A program made the translations under genes and the position numbers. From Pedobacter sp. MR2016-24 (GTDB lineage: Bacteria; Bacteroidota; Bacteroidia; Sphingobacteriales; Sphingobacteriaceae), in assembly GCF_026239655.1 (NCBI RefSeq), contig NZ_JAPIVO010000006.1:434001-498000 (forward strand): DNA of 64,000 nucleotides, written 5' to 3'. The notes under the pieces were generated by a model. It saw nothing but the letters and a program-made list of their open reading frames with translations, was not told where the DNA came from and ran no database searches. Position 1 is the first letter of the stretch, and the number at the start of each line of letters is the position of its first letter. Shown here one piece after another: positions 51,822 to 61,080 of this stretch.

Positions 51822-53528
51822 TTAATATCCGGTACTTTGTTTTAAGATACCTTTACTTCTGTCAATCTGATCCTGTGGTATCGGGAAGTGGTCATCACGG
51901 CTCTCAATTGTTATACCCTTAAGGTAATTCAGGTATGTCCCTTCAAATCCAAAATAGCTCTCCAGTGTCTGTTTGGCGATACCCCAGCGTACAAGGTCAA
52001 AGAATCTGTGACCTTCCATGGCAAGCTCTAACCTGCGTTCCATTCTAACCGCATTTCTTGCATAGTCGGCAGTTGGAAATGATGGATACTGACTCACTTT
52101 ATATACCGCAGCCACCGGTCCACCGTCACCAGCAGTTTTGGGAGGTAGTTTAGCGGCCCGTTCTCTCACTTTATTCACTAAAATCAAAGCCCTCGGCAGA
52201 TCGCCATTTTCTACCGCACATTCAGCCGCCATTAAATAAACGTCCGCTAGTCGGATAAGATTCACATTTAGTCCGGTCACGTTTAGTGCACCAGGAGCTG
52301 TACCAGCTGCTACCTGACTTTTGTCCAGCACACTTTTCAGTGTTGTGAAAGGACCTGCACTTGCAGCTTCACGGATCCAGGCGTTACCAGGCATAGGACC
52401 ATAATCAGCACGGTAATTAACATTTCTTCTACCCATGGTATAATCGATACGAGGATCAAAATTTATGGTACGGTCTAATACATAAGAGTCTTTTTGATCA
52501 TCAGGTATCAGGAAATCTGATACATAAGGATTAGTACGGTAGCTTCCATCTAACAACGGTAAACCATTTGCATCTACTTTGTAAGCATTTGCCAGATCTA
52601 TTGAAGGTTGAAAGAATCCACAGCAGGCAATAGGAGGAGGGAAGTTCAGCATATCACCAACATTTCCATTATCCCCGCCGGTGCCATCTCCGCCAACTGC
52701 ATGTTGTACCGCAAATAAGGATTCAGGTCCGTTTTCCTTAGTGATATTAAAGTTATCAGTGAAATCAAGTGTAACAAGATCTGGTTTTGCTGTAATCACT
52801 GCATTCAGCTGGGCATATGCTTCCGGATATTTTTTCTGATATAATAACACTTTACCTAAATAGGCCTGCGCGATATATTTATCAAGTCTTCCAACCTGAC
52901 CCAAGTATTTAGTGGTTGTTAAGTTTGCTACTGCATACTCCAAATCTGCTGTAATTTCAGGATAAATATCTTTATCATTTGCTACAGCCTCTTCTGTTGT
53001 TGCATCGGTAATCAATGGTACATCTTTGAAGATCCGCTTTAAAAAGAAGTAATAATGTGCACGTAATAATCTAGCCTCACCTTGTAACTGCGCAGCACGT
53101 GCATCAGTGAACTTGGCACTGCCGGCCTGTACGATTTTTAAAAATCTTAAGGTATTGTTACAACGCTGAATACCCTCAAAACATCTGTCCCAAACATTTG
53201 ATAAGTTATCATTTGTGCTTACAGGCGCATGTTGCTCAATTGCATTCATATTTGGCTGATCACCGCTGCTACTGCCTTTGTGTGCATTATCCGAAGCTAC
53301 TTCACCGAATAACCATTGACTGGGCGCGGCGCCATAATTACCCCAGGTTCCATTTACGTTACCATTGAGTAGTCCGTAAGCGCCGATTAGCAATCCTTCC
53401 ACGCCATCCTGTGTGCTTAATTGTTCAGGAGTTAACTCTCCCTGCGGATTTAGCTGCAGGAAGCTCTTTTTGCAAGAAAGTATATTGCAAAGCACTAAAA
53501 GTAGTAGTATATATTTTAAATTTTTCAT
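51822..53528 (-). CDS. RagB/SusD family nutrient-binding lipoprotein (pair 1)
   Basis: 568 residues. Lipoprotein leader LLLLVLCNILSC then KKSF. The N-terminal SusD-like segment and TPR-rich helices (YLGKVLLYQKKYPEAYAQLNAVI) precede the RagB domain with VNKVRERAA and the typical end MERRLELAMEGHRFFDLVRWGIAKQ. It sits on the cell surface and caps the partner SusC channel, catching a ligand. No glycoside hydrolase gene belongs to the pair, so the ligand may be a peptide, small glycan or other compound. A 103-bp spacer separates it from SusC. Confidence 0.93.
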   Translation of the reverse strand: MKNLKYILLLLVLCNILSCKKSFLQLNPQGELTPEQLSTQDGVEGLLIGAYGLLNGNVNGTWGNYGAAPSQWLFGEVASDNAHKGSSSGDQPNMNAIEQHAPVSTNDNLSNVWDRCFEGIQRCNNTLRFLKIVQAGSAKFTDARAAQLQGEARLLRAHYYFFLKRIFKDVPLITDATTEEAVANDKDIYPEITADLEYAVANLTTTKYLGQVGRLDKYIAQAYLGKVLLYQKKYPEAYAQLNAVITAKPDLVTLDFTDNFNITKENGPESLFAVQHAVGGDGTGGDNGNVGDMLNFPPPIACCGFFQPSIDLANAYKVDANGLPLLDGSYRTNPYVSDFLIPDDQKDSYVLDRTINFDPRIDYTMGRRNVNYRADYGPMPGNAWIREAASAGPFTTLKSVLDKSQVAAGTAPGALNVTGLNVNLIRLADVYLMAAECAVENGDLPRALILVNKVRERAAKLPPKTAGDGGPVAAVYKVSQYPSFPTADYARNAVRMERRLELAMEGHRFFDLVRWGIAKQTLESYFGFEGTYLNYLKGITIESRDDHFPIPQDQIDRSKGILKQSTGY

Positions 53529-53631
53529 TAGTCTATATTTATTTATTAAAGGTTATGAAGCTATCAAAAGCATATTTGTTGCTGTTTTGAGCTGTAAGCT
53601 TATGATGGTTTCATCTGTCTGTCTTATTAAA

Positions 53632-56600
53632 TTAGAAACCAACACTTAAACCTAGCAAAAACTGACGCGGAGTAGGGTAGATACCTCTATCTATTCCAGG
53701 TGCAGAGAAGGTCTCTGTTTCCTGGCTGATCTCTGGATCCATACCAGTATATTTTGTAATGGTAAATAGATTCGTTGCACTTACATATACTCTTACTTTA
53801 CTGATGCCCATTTTAGAACTAAATAGTTTCTGAGCAGGTAAGTTGTAACCAATCTGCAGGTTTTTCATACGGAAGAAACTACCATTTTGAACATAATAAC
53901 TGGAAGAAGCATATTCAAGCTCACTAGTAGAACCATAATAAGCCGAAGGAATCATGCTTCCTGTGTTAGTTGGACTCCAGGCATCCAGTAAACGCGTGCT
54001 TCTTGCACCATCAAATGTTGGGAAATCCGTGAAATAGCGTGTTGCTTCATAAATATCATTACCCTGCACTCCATTAAAGAATGCTACAATATCAAAGTTT
54101 TTGTAAGATGCATTCAGACTCAGGGAATAAATAAAGTCAGGATTCGCATTTCCAATAACAGTTCTGTCATCAGGTGTAATTACACCATCTCCATTGATAT
54201 CCTGATATTTCAAACCACCCACTCTGGCGCCTGCATAAGAAGGGCTGGCTGCAATGTCTGCAGCACTTTGATTGATACCCGCAGTTTTATAACCGAAGAA
54301 AGCGCCATAAGGACTTCCCGTTTGGAGAATACTGGTTTGTATACTTCTGAAAGTGCCGTAGATCTGACGTGATACCGAGCCCAAATTTGTAATCTCATTT
54401 ACATTTCGTGACAAGTTAACCACGGCATCAAACTTAAATGGACTGTCGTTATTTCTTCCATTGTGATAACCTAAGGTAAGCTCAATACCTTTATTACTCA
54501 TATCTCCAATATTCACATAAGGTGATCCACCCAGACCAACTGCGGTACTTGGCAGCGGCACAGGGAAAAGCATATCAGTCGTCTTTTTGCTATACCAATC
54601 AAATGATCCATCAAAAACACCTTTTTCCAGGGTAAAGTCAACCCCAATGTTTAATGATTTTAATGATTCCCACTTAATACCTGAGTTATCGTAACTTGAC
54701 TGCCATACACCAGATGTTACGCCATTACCACCTCCTATTGCATAGGCTGCTGAAGTAAGTGTACTCTGGAATCGGTTCAGATAGTTATTGGCAGGGATTC
54801 TCTGGTTACCAGTTGCACCATAACCAACACGCAATTTTAAATCATCAAAAATCTTACTGTCTTTAAGGAAACTTTCTTCAGATAATCTCCATGCTACACT
54901 TGCAGCTGGGAAATAACCATATTTATTCTCATCTCCAAAATTTGAAGACCCATCCCGGCGTATGGTTACACTTGCCAGGTATCTGTCATTGAAGGAATAA
55001 TCTGCTCTTCCGAAGAGAGAGAATAAGGAACCTACCGTACCTGCAATATTATTACCAATTATAGAAGAATTGCTGATTCCACCTGTACCAACACCTACAT
55101 AGCTGTAATCTGGATTGCCTAGTAAAAAGAAGTCATTCCTGCCTGCATTTAGTTGTCTGTTTCTATTACGGATAGCCTCGGTACCTGCAAGTAAAGTGAA
55201 ACGGTGTTTTTCTAATACTTTAGAGTATGTCAATGTATTTGTCCAGGTCCACTCTGTATTGTAGCCCTGATATTCATTTACATTATTAGAATTGTTTCCC
55301 TCGTTGAATTCCAGATTGGGATAACGCATGGTAATTCCGTTATAGTTTTCATAACGTATACCAAAATTTGTTCTTGCTACCAGGCCATCAATGATATCCG
55401 CTTCTGCAAATGCGTTACCGAAAAAGAAGTTACTTCTGTTTAGGTTATCTTTAGCTCTGTATAAGAGCGCTAAAGGATTTTCCGCATTTCCTAACTTGCT
55501 TCCTAGTGTACCAGCAAAGTTGCCCATAATATCATATACTGGAATGATAGTCGGTATACGGTAAGCAAAACCAATTGCACTGCCCTCATCCTGATAATCT
55601 CCAGCTGTATTAGGGTTTACACCGAAACCAAAGCCTTCCGAGTAACTGTATTGTGCATTCTCGCCAAAACGCAAGTGTTTGTTTAACGCAGAAAACGTGG
55701 TATTTGACCTAAAATTATATCTGGTAAAACCAGTATGTTTGATTGTTCCCTGTTGTTTCAGGTAACCTCCTCCAAAAGCATAGGTTGCATTTTCGCCTCC
55801 GCCACTGGAACTTAACTGGTAGCTCTGAGTTGGTGCTGACTCTGTGATCTCATCAAACCAGTTGGTACCCTGTTGATTCGCTTTTGTAATCTGATAGAAT
55901 AAATTCGGATCTCTTGAATATACATACTTTGAAGGATCAGCAGCCGCTGCTGTAACATTCTGACCAGATAAATTGTTTGCTATTGTTCCTGCAAACAGAT
56001 ATTCAGGTAATGTTGGATTTGCACCGCTGCCATAGTTATTACCCGTAGCGGGCGTAAGTCCGGCATTACGGAAACCCTGGAATAAGTATTCTGCATATTG
56101 CTGTGGATTCATCATTTTTGGGAAAGTGTTTTTTCTTGGTGATGAAATGCCATAATAAGCATCTAATGTAATTTTTGGAGGTCCGGCAATCCCTTTTCTC
56201 GTTGTAATGATTACAACTCCATTATTTGCTCTGGCACCATAAATTGAAGCGGAAGATGCATCTTTCAGTACCTGCATCGTCTCAATGTCATTTTGGTTTA
56301 ACCAGGAAAGTTTACCTTCATAAGGTACTCCATCAATCACATATAAAGGATCGTTGTTATTGATGGTACTGTTACCCCTTACACGAATTTGTGGTGTGGA
56401 ACCCGGTGCTCCATCAGTGATAATCTGTACACCTGGCGCCTTACCCTGTAAAGCCTCTACAGCACTCGCTGCGGGTTGTGATTTCAGCTGTGCGATATTA
56501 ACTACAGTAACTGCACCTGTTAAATCCTTTTTGCGTTGGGACGTATAACCAGTCACAACAACCTCTGTAAGGTCATTTTTAACCGGATCAAGCGTAACAT

Positions 56601-56889
56601 TTAAGGTGGTTTGCGTACCAACTGATACTTCTTTTGGTGAATAACCTACGAAGGAAATCACCAGTACGGTTGTCGGACTTGCATTAAGGGCGAAAATACC
56701 ATTCGCATCTGTGATTGTTCCTCCCGGGCCGTTCTTCACCTTTACGGAGGCCCCGATAATTGGCGTTTTGTCATCTCCGGCTATGACCTTTCCGGTGATT
56801 TTAGTTTGTGCCTGTACGTTCACAGCAAGGCACAGACTCATGAGCAGGAGCATAACACTCCTCTTGATAAGTAGTAGATTTCGTTGCAT
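53632..56889 (-). CDS. SusC/RagA family TonB-dependent transporter (pair 1)
   Basis: 1085 residues. After the signal peptide (SVMLLLMSLCLAVNVQA) comes a carboxypeptidase-regulatory-like domain (about 30-105: ITGKVIAGDDKTPIIGASV), then the SusC plug with VVVTGYTSQRKKDLTGAV and LYVIDGVPYEG, then the 22-strand barrel ending in LLGLSVGF. There is no STN domain, so it is a plain importer without the anti-sigma signalling arm. It moves a ligand captured by SusD across the outer membrane using TonB energy. The first SusC of the window, it faces the GH3 end of the neighbouring locus. Confidence 0.95.
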   Translation of the reverse strand: MQRNLLLIKRSVMLLLMSLCLAVNVQAQTKITGKVIAGDDKTPIIGASVKVKNGPGGTITDANGIFALNASPTTVLVISFVGYSPKEVSVGTQTTLNVTLDPVKNDLTEVVVTGYTSQRKKDLTGAVTVVNIAQLKSQPAASAVEALQGKAPGVQIITDGAPGSTPQIRVRGNSTINNNDPLYVIDGVPYEGKLSWLNQNDIETMQVLKDASSASIYGARANNGVVIITTRKGIAGPPKITLDAYYGISSPRKNTFPKMMNPQQYAEYLFQGFRNAGLTPATGNNYGSGANPTLPEYLFAGTIANNLSGQNVTAAAADPSKYVYSRDPNLFYQITKANQQGTNWFDEITESAPTQSYQLSSSGGGENATYAFGGGYLKQQGTIKHTGFTRYNFRSNTTFSALNKHLRFGENAQYSYSEGFGFGVNPNTAGDYQDEGSAIGFAYRIPTIIPVYDIMGNFAGTLGSKLGNAENPLALLYRAKDNLNRSNFFFGNAFAEADIIDGLVARTNFGIRYENYNGITMRYPNLEFNEGNNSNNVNEYQGYNTEWTWTNTLTYSKVLEKHRFTLLAGTEAIRNRNRQLNAGRNDFFLLGNPDYSYVGVGTGGISNSSIIGNNIAGTVGSLFSLFGRADYSFNDRYLASVTIRRDGSSNFGDENKYGYFPAASVAWRLSEESFLKDSKIFDDLKLRVGYGATGNQRIPANNYLNRFQSTLTSAAYAIGGGNGVTSGVWQSSYDNSGIKWESLKSLNIGVDFTLEKGVFDGSFDWYSKKTTDMLFPVPLPSTAVGLGGSPYVNIGDMSNKGIELTLGYHNGRNNDSPFKFDAVVNLSRNVNEITNLGSVSRQIYGTFRSIQTSILQTGSPYGAFFGYKTAGINQSAADIAASPSYAGARVGGLKYQDINGDGVITPDDRTVIGNANPDFIYSLSLNASYKNFDIVAFFNGVQGNDIYEATRYFTDFPTFDGARSTRLLDAWSPTNTGSMIPSAYYGSTSELEYASSSYYVQNGSFFRMKNLQIGYNLPAQKLFSSKMGISKVRVYVSATNLFTITKYTGMDPEISQETETFSAPGIDRGIYPTPRQFLLGLSVGF

Positions 56890-57317
56890 AAGATAATATT
56901 TGGTTTTGGGTTAAATAGTTATAAAGGTTTTTACATATAATCTTTTTGAAATTATGGATTTGAGCGCAGAAAACTGGGGACGGGAAGGGTATGAAATATA
57001 CGTACAGGAGCAGCTTAAAAAATGCAATAGAATTTACCTGATAAACATGCTGAAATGTTTTACCTGTTCAAAAATTGTTAATATCTGGTTTGTTCTTTTT
57101 TGCTATATCTAATCTAATGAAAAAGTATTTAAATGCAAGAGATTAAAATAAATATTTCTCACATTATGCGAAAATGTGCGGTTATTGTGTTATAAAGTGT
57201 GTTTTATTTGGTGTAATAATTACACTTTAGAATTGCCGAATCTGTGTTTAACCAACAAAACCCCGGGAGAACTCCCGGGGTTTTGTAATTAAATGTTAAT
57301 AATACGTTTATAAATAT
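56890..57317. other. Intergenic region upstream of SusC pair 1
   Basis: 428 bp between the SusC start and the GH3 gene end. It holds the GH3 terminator (57255-57286) and presumably the SusC promoter, for which no good TTTG/TAnnTTTG pair was found. Two direct copies of TTTACCTG (57033-57040 and 57059-57066) flank a small palindrome, AAACAT-GCTGAA-ATGTTT. That is a possible regulator site about 140-180 bp upstream of the gene. Confidence 0.4.
57255..57286 (-). terminator. Terminator after the GH3 beta-glucosidase gene
   Basis: A perfect 15-bp stem (57255-57269 and 57272-57286, CCCCGGGAG core) with a two-base loop. It lies about 30 bp after the GH3 stop. Outer A/T bases of the stem act as the T tract. 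Confidence 0.85.
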
Positions 57318-59615
57318 CTACTTCGTAAAGGTAAAACGTGATGCCTGATTATCTCTTGAATTGGCACCTATATACAAATTGAAATCTCCTTTTTCAGCAG
57401 CAAACTTTAAATCTGAATTGTAGAATTTAAGCATTTCTTCTGTAAGGGTAAACGTCACTGTTTTAGTCTCACCTTTTTTAATAAATATTTTCTGGAATCC
57501 TTTTAACTCTTTAACAGGTCGTGTTACAGAACCATAGATATCCTGAAGATAAAGTTGTACTACTTCTTCACCATCAAAGTTCCCTGTATTTTTCACTTCG
57601 ATAGTAGCCTGAATAGTTTGTCCTGCAGCCAGAGTTGCTTTATTCAGTTTGATTGGTGAATAACTAAATGCGGTATAACTCAATCCATATCCGAACGGAT
57701 ACAAAGGATCATTTGAACTGTCAATGTAGCGGGATTTGAACTTTTCATTCGATAGTCCATCGTAAGGACGACCAGTGTTTTTATGGTTATAATACAGTGG
57801 AATCTGACCAACGTTTCTTGGGAAAGTAGCCGTCAGTTTACCCGCAGGGTTATAATTACCTACCAGTACATCAGCAATTGCATTCCCTGACTCTGTTCCT
57901 GAGAACCATGTTTCCAATATCGCCGGAATATTTTCGTCTTCCCAAGTTAGCGTTAAAGGACGACTGTTCATGAGTACCAGTACAATCGGCTTACCTGTTG
58001 CAGCTAATGCTTTTAACAGTTCTTTTTGATTTGGCAATAAATCCAGATTGGTTCTGCTCGTCGCCTCACCACCCATAATCGCACTTTCTCCTAGTACCAC
58101 TACAGCGATATCTGCTTTTTTAGCCGCAGAAACAGCATCACTAATCAGTTTTTCAGGTGTTTTTTCATCCGCTACAATATCAGCTCCATTGGCATTGATC
58201 TGTTTGAGGATCGCAGGATCATCTACCAGGTTCGCACCTTTAGCATAAGTAATATCCATGTTGGGAGCTACATTTTTCAAACCTTCCATCACACTGATTG
58301 CCAGTTTCCAGTCGCCCGCAGCACTCCAGTTTCCTATCATGTCACGTTTATTATCTGCCAGCGGACCAATCAAAGCAATTTTTGCGTTCTTTTTAAGCGG
58401 CAATAACTGATTGTTGTTTTTTAACAACACCATAGATGCTTCAGCAATTCTTTTCGCATCAGCCCTGTTTTTCTGAGAAAGTATTTCAGTCTTCGCTTTT
58501 TCTTCGTCAACATATTTATAAGGATCAGCAAATAATCCTAATTTGTATTTCGACTCCAGGATTCTGCGACAGGCAAGATCAATAACTGCCATGCTGATTT
58601 TTTTCTCCTGTAAAGATTTTTTCAGCGTATTCAGGAATCCCTCACTCACCATATCCATATCTGTACCCGCTGCCAGTGACAATGCACTTACTGTCTGCAG
58701 ATCACCTAAACCATGCGGTACCAATTCGCTCACGCCAGTATAATCGCTCACCACGAAACCTTTAAAACCCCATTGTTTACGCAACAGGTCTGTCAGCAGC
58801 CATTTGTTAGCCGTCGCAGGAACACCATTAATATCATTAAATGATACCATTACAGTCTCAGCTCCTGCATCAACTGCAGCTTTATATGGAGGCAGGTATT
58901 CATTATACATTCTGATCAGACTCATGTCCGTGGTATTATAATCTCTACCGCCTTCTGCTGCGCCATATAAGGCAAAGTGTTTTACAGAAGCCATGATGGC
59001 ATCTTTATTAGACAAGCTGTTGGTTTGATATCCCTTTACCATTGCAGCTGCAATTAAGGAACCCAGGTAAGGATCTTCACCCGAACCTTCGGCAATTCTT
59101 CCCCATCTCGGGTCTCTCGCAATATCTACCATAGGAGAGAAGGTCCAGTTTAAACCATCTGCACTTGCTTCTCTTGCTGCAATACGTGCACTTTTCTCAA
59201 TCAGTCCTAAATCCCATGATGCACTTAAGCCCAGTGGAATCGGAAAAATGGTTTTGTGACCATGTACTACATCATAACCGAAGAGCAATGGAATTTTGAG
59301 TCGTGATTTAGTGACAGCAAGTTCCTGTAGCTTACGTACAGCCTGTGGCGTGAAAGTGTTAAATACACCACCTACTAAACCTTTTTCAATTTTTTCATCT
59401 ACACCTTCACTCAAAATTGGGCCGGTAACGTCAAAACCTACGGCAGGTAAGTTGAGTTGTCCGATTTTTTCATCCAGTGTCATTTTAGACATTAGATTGG
59501 TGATGAACGTATTCATCTTTTGGTCGGTGCCTGATGCTGCCTTTTTCTGTTGCGCAAATAGAGTGTTTGTGCTGAAAACGGCTGCCAGTAAAAATAAGGA
59601 AGTCGATTTTTTCAT
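57318..59615 (-). CDS. Family 3 glycoside hydrolase, BglX-like periplasmic beta-glucosidase
   Basis: 765 residues with a signal peptide (TSLFLLAAVFSTNTLFA). The N-terminal TIM barrel contains KHFALYGAAEGGRDYN and the nucleophile in FVVSDYTGVSEL (Asp of SDY). The alpha/beta sandwich has RNADAKRIAEASMVLLKN, and the C-terminal fibronectin-like domain has VKNTGNFDGEEVVQLYLQD. It cleaves glucose from beta-glucan oligosaccharides in the periplasm. It is last in SusC - SusD - glycoamylase-like - GH3, 21 bp after the previous gene. With a GH144-type partner, sophoro-oligosaccharides are a likely substrate. Confidence 0.93.
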   Translation of the reverse strand: MKKSTSLFLLAAVFSTNTLFAQQKKAASGTDQKMNTFITNLMSKMTLDEKIGQLNLPAVGFDVTGPILSEGVDEKIEKGLVGGVFNTFTPQAVRKLQELAVTKSRLKIPLLFGYDVVHGHKTIFPIPLGLSASWDLGLIEKSARIAAREASADGLNWTFSPMVDIARDPRWGRIAEGSGEDPYLGSLIAAAMVKGYQTNSLSNKDAIMASVKHFALYGAAEGGRDYNTTDMSLIRMYNEYLPPYKAAVDAGAETVMVSFNDINGVPATANKWLLTDLLRKQWGFKGFVVSDYTGVSELVPHGLGDLQTVSALSLAAGTDMDMVSEGFLNTLKKSLQEKKISMAVIDLACRRILESKYKLGLFADPYKYVDEEKAKTEILSQKNRADAKRIAEASMVLLKNNNQLLPLKKNAKIALIGPLADNKRDMIGNWSAAGDWKLAISVMEGLKNVAPNMDITYAKGANLVDDPAILKQINANGADIVADEKTPEKLISDAVSAAKKADIAVVVLGESAIMGGEATSRTNLDLLPNQKELLKALAATGKPIVLVLMNSRPLTLTWEDENIPAILETWFSGTESGNAIADVLVGNYNPAGKLTATFPRNVGQIPLYYNHKNTGRPYDGLSNEKFKSRYIDSSNDPLYPFGYGLSYTAFSYSPIKLNKATLAAGQTIQATIEVKNTGNFDGEEVVQLYLQDIYGSVTRPVKELKGFQKIFIKKGETKTVTFTLTEEMLKFYNSDLKFAAEKGDFNLYIGANSRDNQASRFTFTK

Positions 59616-59636
59616 ATTGTGTGTTTATTATATGTG

Positions 59637-60995
59637 TTATTTTTTTAATGCAGGACTTTCGAAACCTAATTTATTTAAGCCGTTTTTTACATCCGGGCTG
59701 CTCATGAAAAGTTCCCATAATAAGCCAGACCTGTAATTTTCAATCATGCAGATAATAGGTCCCTGATCAATTGCCAGGTGCGATTTTGCATACCAGTTAT
59801 GTTCTTCACTAAATCCATCTACAAATCCATACTCACTCCATATTTTGTCACCTAAATCAAAATAGAAATGCCTCAATGCCTTCATAGAATATTCAGGTGT
59901 ATAAGGGAAGGCAGACAAAGCGGCGGTCGGAGTAATTACACCTAAATCCTCAGTAGGAGAGTGGGCCGCATATCCCTGCCAGCTATCTCCAGCCGTCAGT
60001 CCCCAACTGTTTTCACCATAACCTTTGTAATGTTTTGGATTTTCCACACAATAGGCATGGTTGATCAGCGTATGGCTTTTGTTCTGTTCAAAATAATCCG
60101 CATAGCGATCTTTTAATCCTCGCGGATCCAGTCCCAGAAAAGAATAGTGGGTAAAAAATAATGGTCCGCCGAAGTCAAAACCCAATGGCAATGTTATGCC
60201 CTGGTATTTTTTTCCGTTATAAAAGGTATTGCTGTTTGCCCAACCATCTTCATAAACTCTTTTATCAATTGCAAATTTGGGTGATGAAGCCGCCATCACA
60301 TAAGTAATAAAACATTCATTCCATCCTTTGATCTGATGGTTCATGCTCCAGCCGTTATTCGGACTCCAGTGCCAGTACAATGCATTTTGCTGTTGTGTAA
60401 ACCAATTCCATTCAATGCCTTCCCAGAGCCATAATATTTTATTACGGATATCGTTCTCCACTGCATTATCTGCGGTGTAATACTGACGTGCAGTAAGCAG
60501 GCCCTGAAACAGGAATGAGGTTTCCACTATATCAGCGCCGTCGTCTTTAGGACTAAAGCGGATCACCTTACCCGTTTCACCATTTAACCAGTGCGGAAAT
60601 GCACCATGAAACATATCTGCTTTATATAAAAAATCTACAATTTTTTTCGTCCGTGCTGCGGCTTGTTCGCGCGTAATGAATTTGCGCTCGGAAGCTACAA
60701 TCATTGCCATTACCCCAAAACCAGTTCCTCCGGTTGTTACCACCTCATCGCCGTAGTCGTATGACCTGTTGCTGCGTTCTCTTGCCATTCCACTCACCGG
60801 GTGACCAAAATCCCAGAAATAACGGAAGGTCTGTTTTTGTACAAGGTCAAGTAACTGATCATCTGTCAGGTTTTTCTGTATTTTCATTACAGGCTTTATT
60901 CCATCAGTAGCATTAGCTTTTGATTTCTGGCAGGAAGCACTAAACGTATAAAATGATAAAAGGAAGACGAACAGGCAGGCAGAATTAAATCTCAT
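59637..60995 (-). CDS. Glycoamylase-like (PF10091) lipoprotein, probable GH144-type beta-1,2-glucanase
   Basis: 452 residues. The lipobox reads SFYTFSASC before QKSK. The rest is one (alpha/alpha)6 barrel with QKQTFRYFWDFGHPVSGMARER, VVTTGGTGFGVMAMIVA, FPHWLNGETGK, ETSFLFQGLLTARQYY and TPTAALSAFPYTPEYS. This is the PF10091 glycoamylase-like pattern; characterised Bacteroidota members of the type are endo-beta-1,2-glucanases (GH144). The name glucoamylase given automatically to this family would be misleading. The GH144 call rests on recognition of the whole pattern and the GH3 partner, not on alignment. Confidence 0.78.
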   Translation of the reverse strand: MRFNSACLFVFLLSFYTFSASCQKSKANATDGIKPVMKIQKNLTDDQLLDLVQKQTFRYFWDFGHPVSGMARERSNRSYDYGDEVVTTGGTGFGVMAMIVASERKFITREQAAARTKKIVDFLYKADMFHGAFPHWLNGETGKVIRFSPKDDGADIVETSFLFQGLLTARQYYTADNAVENDIRNKILWLWEGIEWNWFTQQQNALYWHWSPNNGWSMNHQIKGWNECFITYVMAASSPKFAIDKRVYEDGWANSNTFYNGKKYQGITLPLGFDFGGPLFFTHYSFLGLDPRGLKDRYADYFEQNKSHTLINHAYCVENPKHYKGYGENSWGLTAGDSWQGYAAHSPTEDLGVITPTAALSAFPYTPEYSMKALRHFYFDLGDKIWSEYGFVDGFSEEHNWYAKSHLAIDQGPIICMIENYRSGLLWELFMSSPDVKNGLNKLGFESPALKK

Positions 60996-61027
60996 TTGTA
61001 TCTGTTTAAATTTGTAATGATATTAAA

Positions 61028-61058
61028 AGAGGCTGCCCGGCAACGCCAGGCAACCTCT
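61028..61058 (-). promoter_or_regulatory. Intercistronic stem-loop between SusD and the glycoamylase-like gene
   Basis: AGAGG-C-TGCC and GGCA-A-CCTCT pair with one internal mismatch. On the minus strand the stem is followed by TTTTAATA, so it resembles a weak terminator inside the 85-bp spacer. It may lower expression of the enzymes relative to SusC/D or protect the upstream mRNA. Confidence 0.55.
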
Positions 61059-61080
61059 ACATATGGGTGTTTGATTGTTT

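Noticed and set aside
59637..60995. Glucoamylase (starch-degrading) function
   Set aside because: The pattern is PF10091/GH144-like and the partner is a beta-glucosidase; no starch-binding or GH15 motif is present.
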